Of a DNA stretch of 64,000 nucleotides, positions 42,671 to 50,326 are shown one piece after another. Both the position numbers and the translations under genes were made by a program. Position 1 is the stretch's first letter, and each line of letters begins with the position of its first letter. The notes below the pieces were generated by a model. The model had not been told where the DNA came from. It made no database searches and saw only the letters and a program-made list of their open reading frames with translations. The DNA is from Streptomyces sp. ACA25. GTDB taxonomy: Bacteria; Actinomycetota; Actinomycetes; Streptomycetales; Streptomycetaceae. The stretch spans positions 248,001 through 312,000 of the forward strand of contig NZ_JAQKPV010000004.1 in the NCBI RefSeq assembly GCF_028200735.1, given 5' to 3'.

Positions 42671-43123
42671 ATGCGTCGCCGACTCAGCACCACCGTGGCC
42701 GCTCTGGCCACCACCCTGCTCGCGCTCGTAGCCATCGCCGCGCCGGCGACAGCCGCGCCGGCCGACAAAGCGCAGGTGCTCTCCAGCTGGACGCAGACGA
42801 GTGCTGCCAGCTACAACAGCTGGGCCGCCGCCAACAGCAACAAGGGGGCCTGGTCCGCGTACGGCTTCGACTGGTCCACCGACTACTGCTCCTGGTCGCC
42901 GGACAATCCGCTCGGGTTCCCCTTCAGCCAGTCCTGTGCCCGTCACGACTTCGGCTACCGCAACTACAAGGCCGCCGGACAGTTCAGTGCGAACAAGGCC
43001 CGGCTGGACAGTGCCTTCTACGAGGACCTGAAGCGGGTCTGCAACCGGTACACCGGTGCCACCAGGACCACTTGCAATGGCACGGCGTGGACCTACTATC
43101 AAGCTGTCCGTGCCTTCGGCTGA
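42671..43123 (+). CDS. Secreted prokaryotic phospholipase A2
   Basis: 150 residues. Sec signal peptide with likely cleavage after PATA-A (about residue 29). The catalytic motif CARHDFGYRNYK (His92-Asp93) and four Cys (73, 89, 124, 135) match the streptomycete PLA2 fold with two disulfides. It hydrolyses the sn-2 ester of phospholipids outside the cell with Ca2+. GGAGG lies 5 nt before the ATG. Followed by a strong terminator. Confidence 0.93.
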   Translation: MRRRLSTTVAALATTLLALVAIAAPATAAPADKAQVLSSWTQTSAASYNSWAAANSNKGAWSAYGFDWSTDYCSWSPDNPLGFPFSQSCARHDFGYRNYKAAGQFSANKARLDSAFYEDLKRVCNRYTGATRTTCNGTAWTYYQAVRAFG

Positions 43124-43141
43124 TCCGTCGGCCCACTGACT

Positions 43142-43179
43142 CCGCGTCCGCCGTCCCCCTCCACGGGCGGCGGACGCGG
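43142..43179. terminator. Terminator between phospholipase and ECF S-component genes
   Basis: A perfect 12-bp stem (43142-43153 with 43168-43179) lies between two converging stops (43123 and 43228), so it can serve both. Confidence 0.85.
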
Positions 43180-43227
43180 TCCTGTGCCCTGCGGGTGCCG
43201 CGCCTCGTGGCGGCGGACCGGTGGCCG

Positions 43228-44127
43228 TCAGGAGGTGGTGCCGGTGAAGCGGGCCGGGGCGTCGAAGGCTGCGCGGCGGGTGGCGCGGCGCAGCGCCCGC
43301 AGGACCGTGCCGCCCAGGGTGAGCGTCAGTACGACGGTCAGCAGGGCGCGGGGGATGTCCCAGCCCAGCGAGGTCGTGAGGACGTAGGTCAGGTAGCGGC
43401 CCAGGTTCTCGGCCAGTGGGTCGCCGGGGACGAAGGAGATGCCGGTGCTGAGGCCCGCGATGTAGGGCCAGCCCTGGAGGTTCATCAGCAGCCCGTAGAG
43501 CAGGGAGGCGATCGCGCCGTAGCCGGCGAGCATCAGGAGTTCGCCGCGGCCGCGCAGCCGGTGCGGGGCGGGGAGCAGGCCGGCCCCCATGGTGAACCAG
43601 CCCAGGCACAGCATCTGGAACGGCATCCACGGCCCGACGCCGCCGGTCAGCAGGGCGGAGGCGAACATGGCGACCGCCCCGAGGACGAAGCCGAAGCCGG
43701 GGCCCAGCACCCGGCCCGACAGCACCATGAGGAAGAACATCGGCTGCAGGCCCGCAGTGCCCGCGCCGAGCGGACGCAGTGCGGCACCGGCAGCGGCCAG
43801 CACGCCGAGCATCGCGACGGCCTTGGCGTCCAGACCGGTATCGGCGATGGTGGCGACGACGACCCCGAGCAGCAGCGGCAGCAGCAGGGCGAAGAGCCAG
43901 GGCGCGTCGGTGGAGTGGGCGAGGCCGGAGGCGGAGTCGGCGAGCAGCGGCCAGCCGAAGGCGGCGAGACCGGTGGCGGAGACGAGAACGAGTGCGAGAG
44001 CGGACCGGGGGCCGAGGCGGACGGCCCGGACCTGCCGGCCGGCTGCGGCCGGGGCCTGGCCCACGGGTTGCTGGTGGGCGGGCCCGGGGTCCGGCGCGGG
44101 TGACGGCCCGGGGGCGGCGGGGTTCAC
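43228..44127 (-). CDS. ECF transporter substrate-binding (S) component
   Basis: 299 residues from GTG 44127 (GTGA overlap with the ATPase gene; GGAGG upstream). A Pro/Ala-rich cytoplasmic leader (about 40 residues) precedes six to seven transmembrane helices. Typical ECF S features: MFFLMVLSGRVLGPGFGFVLGAVAMFASALLTGGVGPWMPFQM and YGLLMNLQGWP. The operon is under a cobalamin riboswitch, so the substrate is probably cobalamin or a precursor; Co2+ is the alternative. Confidence 0.82.
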   Translation of the reverse strand: MNPAAPGPSPAPDPGPAHQQPVGQAPAAAGRQVRAVRLGPRSALALVLVSATGLAAFGWPLLADSASGLAHSTDAPWLFALLLPLLLGVVVATIADTGLDAKAVAMLGVLAAAGAALRPLGAGTAGLQPMFFLMVLSGRVLGPGFGFVLGAVAMFASALLTGGVGPWMPFQMLCLGWFTMGAGLLPAPHRLRGRGELLMLAGYGAIASLLYGLLMNLQGWPYIAGLSTGISFVPGDPLAENLGRYLTYVLTTSLGWDIPRALLTVVLTLTLGGTVLRALRRATRRAAFDAPARFTGTTS

Positions 44128-45761
44128 GGGGCCTCCTCCGGTTGCTCCAGCGCCTTCCTGACCTGCGGGACGGTGAGCCAGTGCTGGGGGGCGAGGATCT
44201 TGGCGACCTGTGGGGCGAAGGACGGGGAGGAGACCACGACGTCGGGGGTGGGCCCGTCGGCGACGGTCTCGCCGTCCGCCAGCACGATCACACGATGGGC
44301 GAGCTCGGCGGCCAGTTCCACGTCGTGGGTGGCCAGCACGATGGCGTGTCCGTCGGCCGCGAGCGCACGCAGGATGCCGACCAGCCGGGCCTTGGCCGCG
44401 TAGTCCAGGCCGCGGGTCGGTTCGTCCAGCAGCAGCAGAGGCGGGGCGGCGGTGAGGACGACGGCCAGGGCAAGGGCAAGGCGTTGCCCCTCGGACAGGT
44501 CGCGCGGGTGGGTGGTGTCGGGGACGTCCGGGAGGAGTCCCGTCACCAGGGCCCGGCAGCTGCCGGGCGCGGCGCCGGCGTCCGCGTCGGCGGCCGTGCA
44601 CTCGGCGGCGACGGTGTCGGCGTACAGCAGGTCGCGCGGGTCCTGCGGCACCAGGCCGACGTGCCGCAGCAGTTCCGCGGGCTTGGTGCGGTGCGGGGTG
44701 ACGGCGCCGGTGCCGGGCCCGCCGAGCCGGACGCTGCCGCCTGCCGGTTCGTGCATGCCGACCAGGGTGCGCAGCAGGGTGGACTTCCCGGCCCCGTTGC
44801 GGCCCATCAGGGCGATGGTCTCGCCGGGCCGTACCGACAGCCGCAGCCGGCGCAGGACTTCGGTGCGCCCGCGCCGCACGGAGAGGTCGCGCAGTTCCAG
44901 GAGCGGGGGCTCGGGGGGCAGCGCGGGCGGTGCGGGGGGTTGCCGTCCGGCGAGCTGTTCGCGCAGACCGGCGGCCTTGCGGCGGGCGTCGCGGACGGAC
45001 AGCGGCAGCGGTGCCCAGCCGGCCGCCCGGCCCAGTGCGACGACCGGGGGGTGCACGGGGGAGTGGGCCATCATCTCGGCCGGTGATCCGAGCACGGGGG
45101 CGGCGCCGGGGGCGGGCAGCAGGAGGACCTGGTCGGCGTACTGGACGACACGCTCCAGCCGGTGCTCGGCCATCAGCACGGTGGTGCCCAGGTCGTGGAC
45201 GAGGCGCTGGAGGACGGCGAGAACCTCCTCGGCGGCTGCCGGGTCCAGGGCGGACGTCGGTTCGTCGAGCACCAGGACCCGGGGGTGGGGGGTGAGGACG
45301 GAGCCGATGGCGACCCGCTGCTGCTGGCCGCCGGACAGGGTGGCGATCGGGCGGTCGCGCAGCTCGGCGAGGCCGAGCAGGTCCAGAGTTTCCTCGACCC
45401 GGCGGCGCATGGTGTCGGTGGGCAGCCCGAGCGACTCCATCCCGTAGGCGAGTTCGTCCTCGACGGTGTCGGTGACGAAGTGGGCCAGCGGGTCCTGGCC
45501 GACGGTGCCCACGAGGTCGGACAGTTCGCGCGGCCGGTGGGTGCGGGTGTCCCGTCCTCCGACGGTGACGCGGCCCGCCAGAGTTCCGCCGGTGAAGTGC
45601 GGGACGAGCCCGGAGACGGTGCCCAGGAGGGTGGACTTGCCCACCCCGGAAGGGCCGACGAGCAGTGCGAGTTCCCCCTCGGGGATGACCAGGTGCACGT
45701 CCTGGATCGCGGGGGCGGGCGCGTCCTCGTAGGTGACGCGGACGTGGTCGAAGCGGATCAC
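44124..45761 (-). CDS. ECF transporter double ATP-binding protein
   Basis: 545 residues, two fused ABC domains. Domain 1: Walker A GPSGVGKST (about 36-44), signature LSGGQQQRV, Walker B VLVLDEPTSALD. Domain 2: Walker A GRNGAGKST, signature LSEGQRLAL, Walker B LLLLDEPTRGLD. H-loops are EHRLE and THDVE. GTG 45761 overlaps the stop of the T-component gene (GTGA). It energises the ECF complex; fused EcfA1-A2 is common in actinobacteria. Confidence 0.92.
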   Translation of the reverse strand: MIRFDHVRVTYEDAPAPAIQDVHLVIPEGELALLVGPSGVGKSTLLGTVSGLVPHFTGGTLAGRVTVGGRDTRTHRPRELSDLVGTVGQDPLAHFVTDTVEDELAYGMESLGLPTDTMRRRVEETLDLLGLAELRDRPIATLSGGQQQRVAIGSVLTPHPRVLVLDEPTSALDPAAAEEVLAVLQRLVHDLGTTVLMAEHRLERVVQYADQVLLLPAPGAAPVLGSPAEMMAHSPVHPPVVALGRAAGWAPLPLSVRDARRKAAGLREQLAGRQPPAPPALPPEPPLLELRDLSVRRGRTEVLRRLRLSVRPGETIALMGRNGAGKSTLLRTLVGMHEPAGGSVRLGGPGTGAVTPHRTKPAELLRHVGLVPQDPRDLLYADTVAAECTAADADAGAAPGSCRALVTGLLPDVPDTTHPRDLSEGQRLALALAVVLTAAPPLLLLDEPTRGLDYAAKARLVGILRALAADGHAIVLATHDVELAAELAHRVIVLADGETVADGPTPDVVVSSPSFAPQVAKILAPQHWLTVPQVRKALEQPEEAP

Positions 45762-46924
45762 CGGTACGGCTCCTGGGTGCTGCGGGCAGTGCGGGCAGTG
45801 CGGGCAGTGCGGTCGGGGTGGGCCGGGCGGGGGGCGACGGCCGCGGGAAGCAGGCCGAGCAGGACGGCCGCCGCGGGCCACAGCGGGAAACCGGGAACAG
45901 CGAGCGGTACGACGGACGGGTGCAGGGCGGCCGGGTCCGCCGAGCCCGCGTGCATCAGGAGGGCGGCGGCCGCGAGGCCGGACCCGGACACCAGCCAGGC
46001 CCGGGCGCCCCACCGGTCGGGCCGGTAGCGGCTGCGGACGCTGCGCCGGCCGCCGAGCCACAGCCCGCCCAGCGCGGCGGCCAGCCCGAGCAGCAGGACC
46101 GGCAGCCCGAGGGCGGCTCCTTCCGCGGCGAGCAGACCGTACGTACCGGCGCACACACCGGTCAGTCCGCCCAGGGTCAGGGCGGAGGTGGTGTGCCGGA
46201 CGGCCCTGGGTACCTGGGCGCTGCGGCCGTACCCGCGGGCGTCCATGGCGGCGGCCAGGGCCACGGAACGTTCCAGCGCCCCCTCCAGGACCGGGAGGGC
46301 GACCTGGAGCAGCGAGCGGACGCCCTTGTCGGAGCGGCCCCGCAGCCGCCGGGCGGCGCGCAGCCGCAGCAGGTCGGCGATGAGGTTCGGGGCGAACGTC
46401 AGGGCGACGACGACGGCCACGCCCACCTCGTACAGGGCGCCGGGCAGGGACTTGAGCAGCCGGGCGGGGTTGGCCAGCGCATTGGCGGCGCCGATGCAGA
46501 TGAGCAGGGTGGCCAGCTTCAGTCCGTCGTAGAAGGCGAACAGCATCCCTTCGGCGGTCACCCGGCCACCGAGCCGGACGCCCTGCGACCAATCGGGCAG
46601 CGGCACTTCCGGCAGTGTGAACAGGACATGGGTGCCGCCGATCGGGGAGCCCAGCAGGAGGGCGAAGAGCAGTCGGATCACGACCACCACCGCGCCGAGC
46701 GCCAGGAAAAAACCGAAGGCGCGGGCCCAGGGCGCATCGGTGCGCCGGGCGGCCACCACGTACCCGGCGACCGTGATGATCAGGGCGAGCAGCAGCGGGT
46801 TGGTGGTGCGGGAAGCGGCGGCGGCCATCCCGAGGGCCCAGAGCCACCACGCGCCGGCGTGCAGCGCGGTGCTCCGGGTCGCCTCCGGGGCGCGCAGCCG
46901 GCCGGCGGGCAGGGTGGTGCTCAT
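45758..46924 (-). CDS. ECF transporter transmembrane (T) component, CbiQ-like
   Basis: 388 residues, six or more transmembrane helices. CbiQ/EcfT coupling motifs are present: AARRLRG (A-R-[G/R] type helix) near the middle and AAAMDARGYGR. An unusual C-terminal third with four extra hydrophobic stretches ends in a TARTARTAR repeat (His/Pro/Arg-rich). ATG 46924 overlaps the upstream stop (ATGA). Confidence 0.85.
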   Translation of the reverse strand: MSTTLPAGRLRAPEATRSTALHAGAWWLWALGMAAAASRTTNPLLLALIITVAGYVVAARRTDAPWARAFGFFLALGAVVVVIRLLFALLLGSPIGGTHVLFTLPEVPLPDWSQGVRLGGRVTAEGMLFAFYDGLKLATLLICIGAANALANPARLLKSLPGALYEVGVAVVVALTFAPNLIADLLRLRAARRLRGRSDKGVRSLLQVALPVLEGALERSVALAAAMDARGYGRSAQVPRAVRHTTSALTLGGLTGVCAGTYGLLAAEGAALGLPVLLLGLAAALGGLWLGGRRSVRSRYRPDRWGARAWLVSGSGLAAAALLMHAGSADPAALHPSVVPLAVPGFPLWPAAAVLLGLLPAAVAPRPAHPDRTARTARTARSTQEPYR

Positions 46925-47691
46925 GGCCGGCGCTGCCGCGCCTTCCACAGCGCGGCTCCGGCCAGCACCGCCACCACGGTGACGCCGGCGAGCACGGCGA
47001 CGGTGCTGCCGTCGTCGGAGCCGCCGGGGTCAGCGGAGCCGTTCTCGTCCTGCCTGCCGGTGTCCGCGGCACCGTTCTCCGGTGCGTCGTCCGCTGTGTC
47101 CTCCGCCCCGTCCTGAGGAAGGGCGATCTGCTCGCCGCAGCCCTGGGACGGGTAGCCGGCGATGGCGCACAGCAGGGCGTCGGAGTTGTACCGCAGGGGC
47201 GGAGCGGACGCGGCCAGGGCCTCCCCGGCGGTGGAGCCGTCCGCGACCTGCGCGCAGGTGGTCCGCGGCTCCGGCTGCGGGGGCCGCTCCTCTCCGGGGG
47301 CGTGCTCGGGCACACCGAAGTCGACGACCAGGGCGACTCTCCGGCTCTCCGGCTCCTCGGGGGTGTCCCCGCAGACCGCCGCGAAGTCCGGGGCGGCGCG
47401 GGGACGGTGGGCGTCCGAGGAGTTCACGCTGACGGCGAAGCGGAAACCGAGGACGTCCCCGTCGGCGGGGCGCAGCGTGCCCGGTCCCTGGGTGGCGTAC
47501 TCCCACTCGCCGTCTGCGCCCGCCTGCCAGAACGACCAGTAGCGGTAGCCCGTGCCGTCGGCCTGCGCGGGCGCGGAGCCGAGCAGGAGGGCCGCCACGG
47601 CTGTGCCGAGCGCGGCGAGAACCCGTCGCGGGAGGCGGCGGGACGGCCGGCGGCCGGTGTGTGCCTGCCGGCCTCGGGTACCGCCCGGCAT
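46921..47691 (-). CDS. SCO2322-family secreted, membrane-anchored protein
   Basis: 256 residues. Basic N-terminus and signal peptide (VLAALGTAVAALLLGSAPAQA), then a beta-rich domain GYRYWSFWQAGADGEWEYATQGPGTLRPADGDVLGFRFA with three Cys pairs (VCGDTPE, TTCAQV, LLCAIAGYPSQGCGEQ). An acidic linker and a C-terminal transmembrane helix (TVAVLAGVTVVAVLAGAALW) with a basic tail anchor it. TGATG overlap with the barrel protein gene. The YW-x-F-x..G-x-W-x-Y..G opening recalls the beta-domain (DUF4430 type) of cobalamin-binding proteins; resemblance only. Confidence 0.8.
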   Translation of the reverse strand: MPGGTRGRQAHTGRRPSRRLPRRVLAALGTAVAALLLGSAPAQADGTGYRYWSFWQAGADGEWEYATQGPGTLRPADGDVLGFRFAVSVNSSDAHRPRAAPDFAAVCGDTPEEPESRRVALVVDFGVPEHAPGEERPPQPEPRTTCAQVADGSTAGEALAASAPPLRYNSDALLCAIAGYPSQGCGEQIALPQDGAEDTADDAPENGAADTGRQDENGSADPGGSDDGSTVAVLAGVTVVAVLAGAALWKARQRRP

Positions 47692-48977
47692 CAGCTGGTC
47701 TTCCGCCGCTTGACCATGCTGACCAGCAGGCCCGCGCCCACGCCGGCCAGTACACCGACCACGAGCACCCACAGCAGCCAGCCGGTGGAACCGGAGTCCT
47801 CGGAACTCTCGGAGTCCGCCGGGTCCCCGGCCTCGTCGGAGGCTTCGCCCTCGCCGCTGTCGCCGATGGTCTGCGGGGCCGGGCCGAGAGCGTTCAGGGT
47901 GCTCACCAGGTCGCTGCCGCCGAAGTCCGACGGGTCCTCGCCGCCCGCGTGGGCGGCCAGCACCAGCAGGCCGACACCCGCCGGGCTGTCCTGGTGGCCG
48001 TCCCACTCGGTGTGGTGGTCCGCCAGCCACTGCAGCGGTCCGGCCGCCGCCTCGCGGTGGCCGCCGGCCGCCAGGGCCAGGACGGCCTTGGCGGTTCCGC
48101 TGTAGTCCGGCTGGTCGTCGGCGCCGGCGAGCGCCGATGTCAGGTGGCCGCCGTTGCGCTCGAGAGCCCCGGTCAGGTAGGCGGCCCCCGCCTCCGCGGA
48201 CTGGGCGCCGGTGGGCTCCTCGCCGTCGGACTCCGCACAGTTCAGCGGGGCCGGTACCGGTTCGTCGCCGGCGCGGTCCGGGTCGACCACCAGCCCGCTG
48301 CCGTAGGAGGCCAGCACCGCGTCGACGGACGCGGTGTCGTTGGCGAACAGTTCCCCGTCGCCCTCGGGCTGCCAGGCGTACGCGCCCCGCTCCTGCTCCT
48401 CGGCCTCGCAGCCCAGCTGCAGCGAGGTCAGCGCGTCGTAGGGGGAGGCTCCGCCCTGCTCGGTGTCGGCAGGGTCCTCGCCGACGGCGGCCAGCGCGCC
48501 GGCCACGAGCGCGGTGGAGTTGGTGTCCGAGGTGTCGCCCGGCAGGTAGGGCCAGCCACCGTCGTCGTTCTGCTGGGACTTCAGCCAGTCCACCGAGGTC
48601 TGCACGGCCTGGTCGTGGCCGCCGAGCGCGGTCAGCGCCTGCACGGCGACCGCGGTGGCGTTCGTGTCCGCGAGGACTTCCTCGCCGCAGGGGGCGTCCG
48701 CGCCCGTACCGGCCCGGTAGGCGGCGAACCCGCCGTGCTCGCAGCTCTGCCCGGCCAGCCACGTCACGGCCTCGTCCGCCGGGACGACGCCCGCGGTGTG
48801 CTGGGCGAGCAGCGCGACGGACTGCCGCCACACCCCGTCGTACTCCGGGTCGCCGTCGCCGAACAGGGCGGCCGGCGGTTCGCCGCCGTCGGCCAGGGCA
48901 CCGGACGCGGCGGTGAGGCCGGCCAGGCACAGGACGGCGGCGCCGCCCAGAGCGGTCGCGCTGCGGCGCAGGTTCAT
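47691..48977 (-). CDS. Surface-anchored alpha/alpha-barrel protein (prenyltransferase/squalene-oxidase-repeat type)
   Basis: 428 residues. Signal peptide (VLCLAGLTAASGALA), an alpha6/alpha6-barrel with repeats AVTWLAGQSCEHGGFAAY, SVDWLKSQQNDDGGWPYL, DALTSLQLGCEA and GTAKAVLALAAGGH, an acidic Ser/Glu linker and a C-terminal helix (WLLWVLVVGVLAGVGAGLLV) with KRRK tail. No DXDD or Zn ligands of real cyclases or prenyltransferases are seen. First gene of the B12-riboswitch operon. The same fold makes the alpha-domain of intrinsic factor and transcobalamin, so cobalamin binding is a reasonable hypothesis. Confidence 0.82.
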   Translation of the reverse strand: MNLRRSATALGGAAVLCLAGLTAASGALADGGEPPAALFGDGDPEYDGVWRQSVALLAQHTAGVVPADEAVTWLAGQSCEHGGFAAYRAGTGADAPCGEEVLADTNATAVAVQALTALGGHDQAVQTSVDWLKSQQNDDGGWPYLPGDTSDTNSTALVAGALAAVGEDPADTEQGGASPYDALTSLQLGCEAEEQERGAYAWQPEGDGELFANDTASVDAVLASYGSGLVVDPDRAGDEPVPAPLNCAESDGEEPTGAQSAEAGAAYLTGALERNGGHLTSALAGADDQPDYSGTAKAVLALAAGGHREAAAGPLQWLADHHTEWDGHQDSPAGVGLLVLAAHAGGEDPSDFGGSDLVSTLNALGPAPQTIGDSGEGEASDEAGDPADSESSEDSGSTGWLLWVLVVGVLAGVGAGLLVSMVKRRKTS

Positions 48978-49079
48978 GCGGGTACTGCCTTTCGCTGGGC
49001 GGTCGGCCGTGCACGGCTGACCGCCCCGGCGCGGAAGGGCGCGGGGCGGCACCGGGCTCAACTCCGCTTACCTCGACGG

Positions 49080-49216
49080 TGCCGGTCACAGGACCGGGAG
49101 CCAGTGCGGGTCCGCCGCACCAGGTGTTCCGGCTCACCGCCCCTCCCCGGGGCGGTTCACGGCTGCGGGTCAGCGCCGGTTTCCCACCGGCTTCCCCTGG
49201 GCGTGGACGAGTACTG
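49080..49216 (-). ncRNA. Cobalamin riboswitch
   Basis: Read on the minus strand: GGGGAAGCCGGTGGGAAACC then GGCGCTGACCCGCAGCCGTG (about 49196-49159) is the conserved cobalamin aptamer core, and GAGCCGGAACACCTGGTGC (about 49135-49117) is the B12-box-like joining region. A hairpin CCGGTC-CTGT-GACCGG (49082-49097) lies just downstream in the expression platform. The operon it precedes starts at 48977. It would repress the operon when adenosylcobalamin is abundant. Confidence 0.9.
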
Positions 49217-49317
49217 CGGGCCCCACTGTAGAGGGAGGGGCCCGGCGCCGGGGCACCGGAGTCGGGAACGGCTTGAGCTGCTCCGTGTTCCGGTACCCGG
49301 GCGGGGGACCGGCAGGA

Positions 49318-50073
49318 TCAGGGAATGCGGCCGGTGATGAACGCGAAGCGGTCGTCGAACTCCAGCGTCGGGCCGGGGTGATGCTCCGCGATCCACTGCA
49401 GGCCGGCGGTCAGCTCCGCCTCCGTGAAGGAGGACAGCACCGACATCCAGCGGCCCTCGACCAGCTTCATCCACAGCCCGCGGTCGATGCGCACCGGGAA
49501 GGCCGCGAACTCGGTGGCGGTCCGCAGCCCGGCCGCGCGCAGTGCTTCCTCGACCTGCCGCGGTTCGGGATGCCCCGCGGCGAAGCGGTCCAGCGCCTCC
49601 GGGAACAGCGGGTAGCCGATCCTCGGCGGCAGCGTGACGACCAGGATCTGCCCGCCGGGTGCCAGCAGCCCGGCCAGCCCCGCCATGGTGCTCTCCAGTG
49701 CGGTGAAGTGGTGCACCGCCTCTTTGATGATGATGCCGTCGAAGGTGCTCCAGGGCAGCTCCACCCCTCCTCCGGCGAGCTCCTCCGCCGTGGCCCGTAC
49801 CGGGACCAGCCGGGGGTCGGACGGCAGCCGGTCGAGCATTGCCCGGGACGGGTCGACGCAGACGATCGGACGGCCGGGGGCCGCGTGCCGCATGAGCCGG
49901 CGCAGGAACAGGCCGGTGCCCGCACCGATGTCGGCCAGCCGGCGCTCGTCGCTCAGGCTGAGCCGGGAATGGATCTGCTCCTCCATCCAGTCGAGATAGT
50001 CGGGCCGGTGAGCCCAGGTGGAGTCGTAGGTCTCCGCGAGGTGCGTGTAGTGGTCTTCCACATGCTCGTCCAC
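49318..50073 (-). CDS. Class I SAM-dependent methyltransferase
   Basis: 251 residues from GTG 50073 (EHVEDHYTHLAETYDSTWAHRPDYLDW is a usual start for the family). SAM site LADIGAGTGLF (about 47-57), acidic CVDPSRAML, then FDGIIIKEAVHHF and LLAPGGQILVV. Substrate unknown. It is divergent from ramC across 253 bp; a link to the lanthipeptide is possible but not required, since ram clusters normally lack a methyltransferase. Confidence 0.85.
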   Translation of the reverse strand: MDEHVEDHYTHLAETYDSTWAHRPDYLDWMEEQIHSRLSLSDERRLADIGAGTGLFLRRLMRHAAPGRPIVCVDPSRAMLDRLPSDPRLVPVRATAEELAGGGVELPWSTFDGIIIKEAVHHFTALESTMAGLAGLLAPGGQILVVTLPPRIGYPLFPEALDRFAAGHPEPRQVEEALRAAGLRTATEFAAFPVRIDRGLWMKLVEGRWMSVLSSFTEAELTAGLQWIAEHHPGPTLEFDDRFAFITGRIP

Positions 50074-50326
50074 TCGGGGTGATCCCTTCGGGCGCCCGGT
50101 TGCCTGGCCGGTGCGCCGGTCAGCGGTTCTCCTGATCGAGGTCCGCAAGCTTCTACCCGTCCACCTGCCCGTGCATTCCCGCTGGGAGGCGAAGCCCTCC
50201 GGTTGCCGCATGTTCCCGATGCACATCCGTACCTGTGCGTTTCGCACGGCCAGGTCATGACAATCACGACTGTTCCGTCGGGAAAGGATATGGAAATCTC
50301 AGTTCCGGTTACCCCGAAGGAGATGC

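Noticed and set aside
47691..48977. Genuine squalene cyclase or prenyltransferase
   Set aside because: The barrel repeats fit the fold, but the DXDD acid motif and the prenyltransferase zinc ligands are missing, the protein is secreted and anchored, and the operon is B12-controlled.
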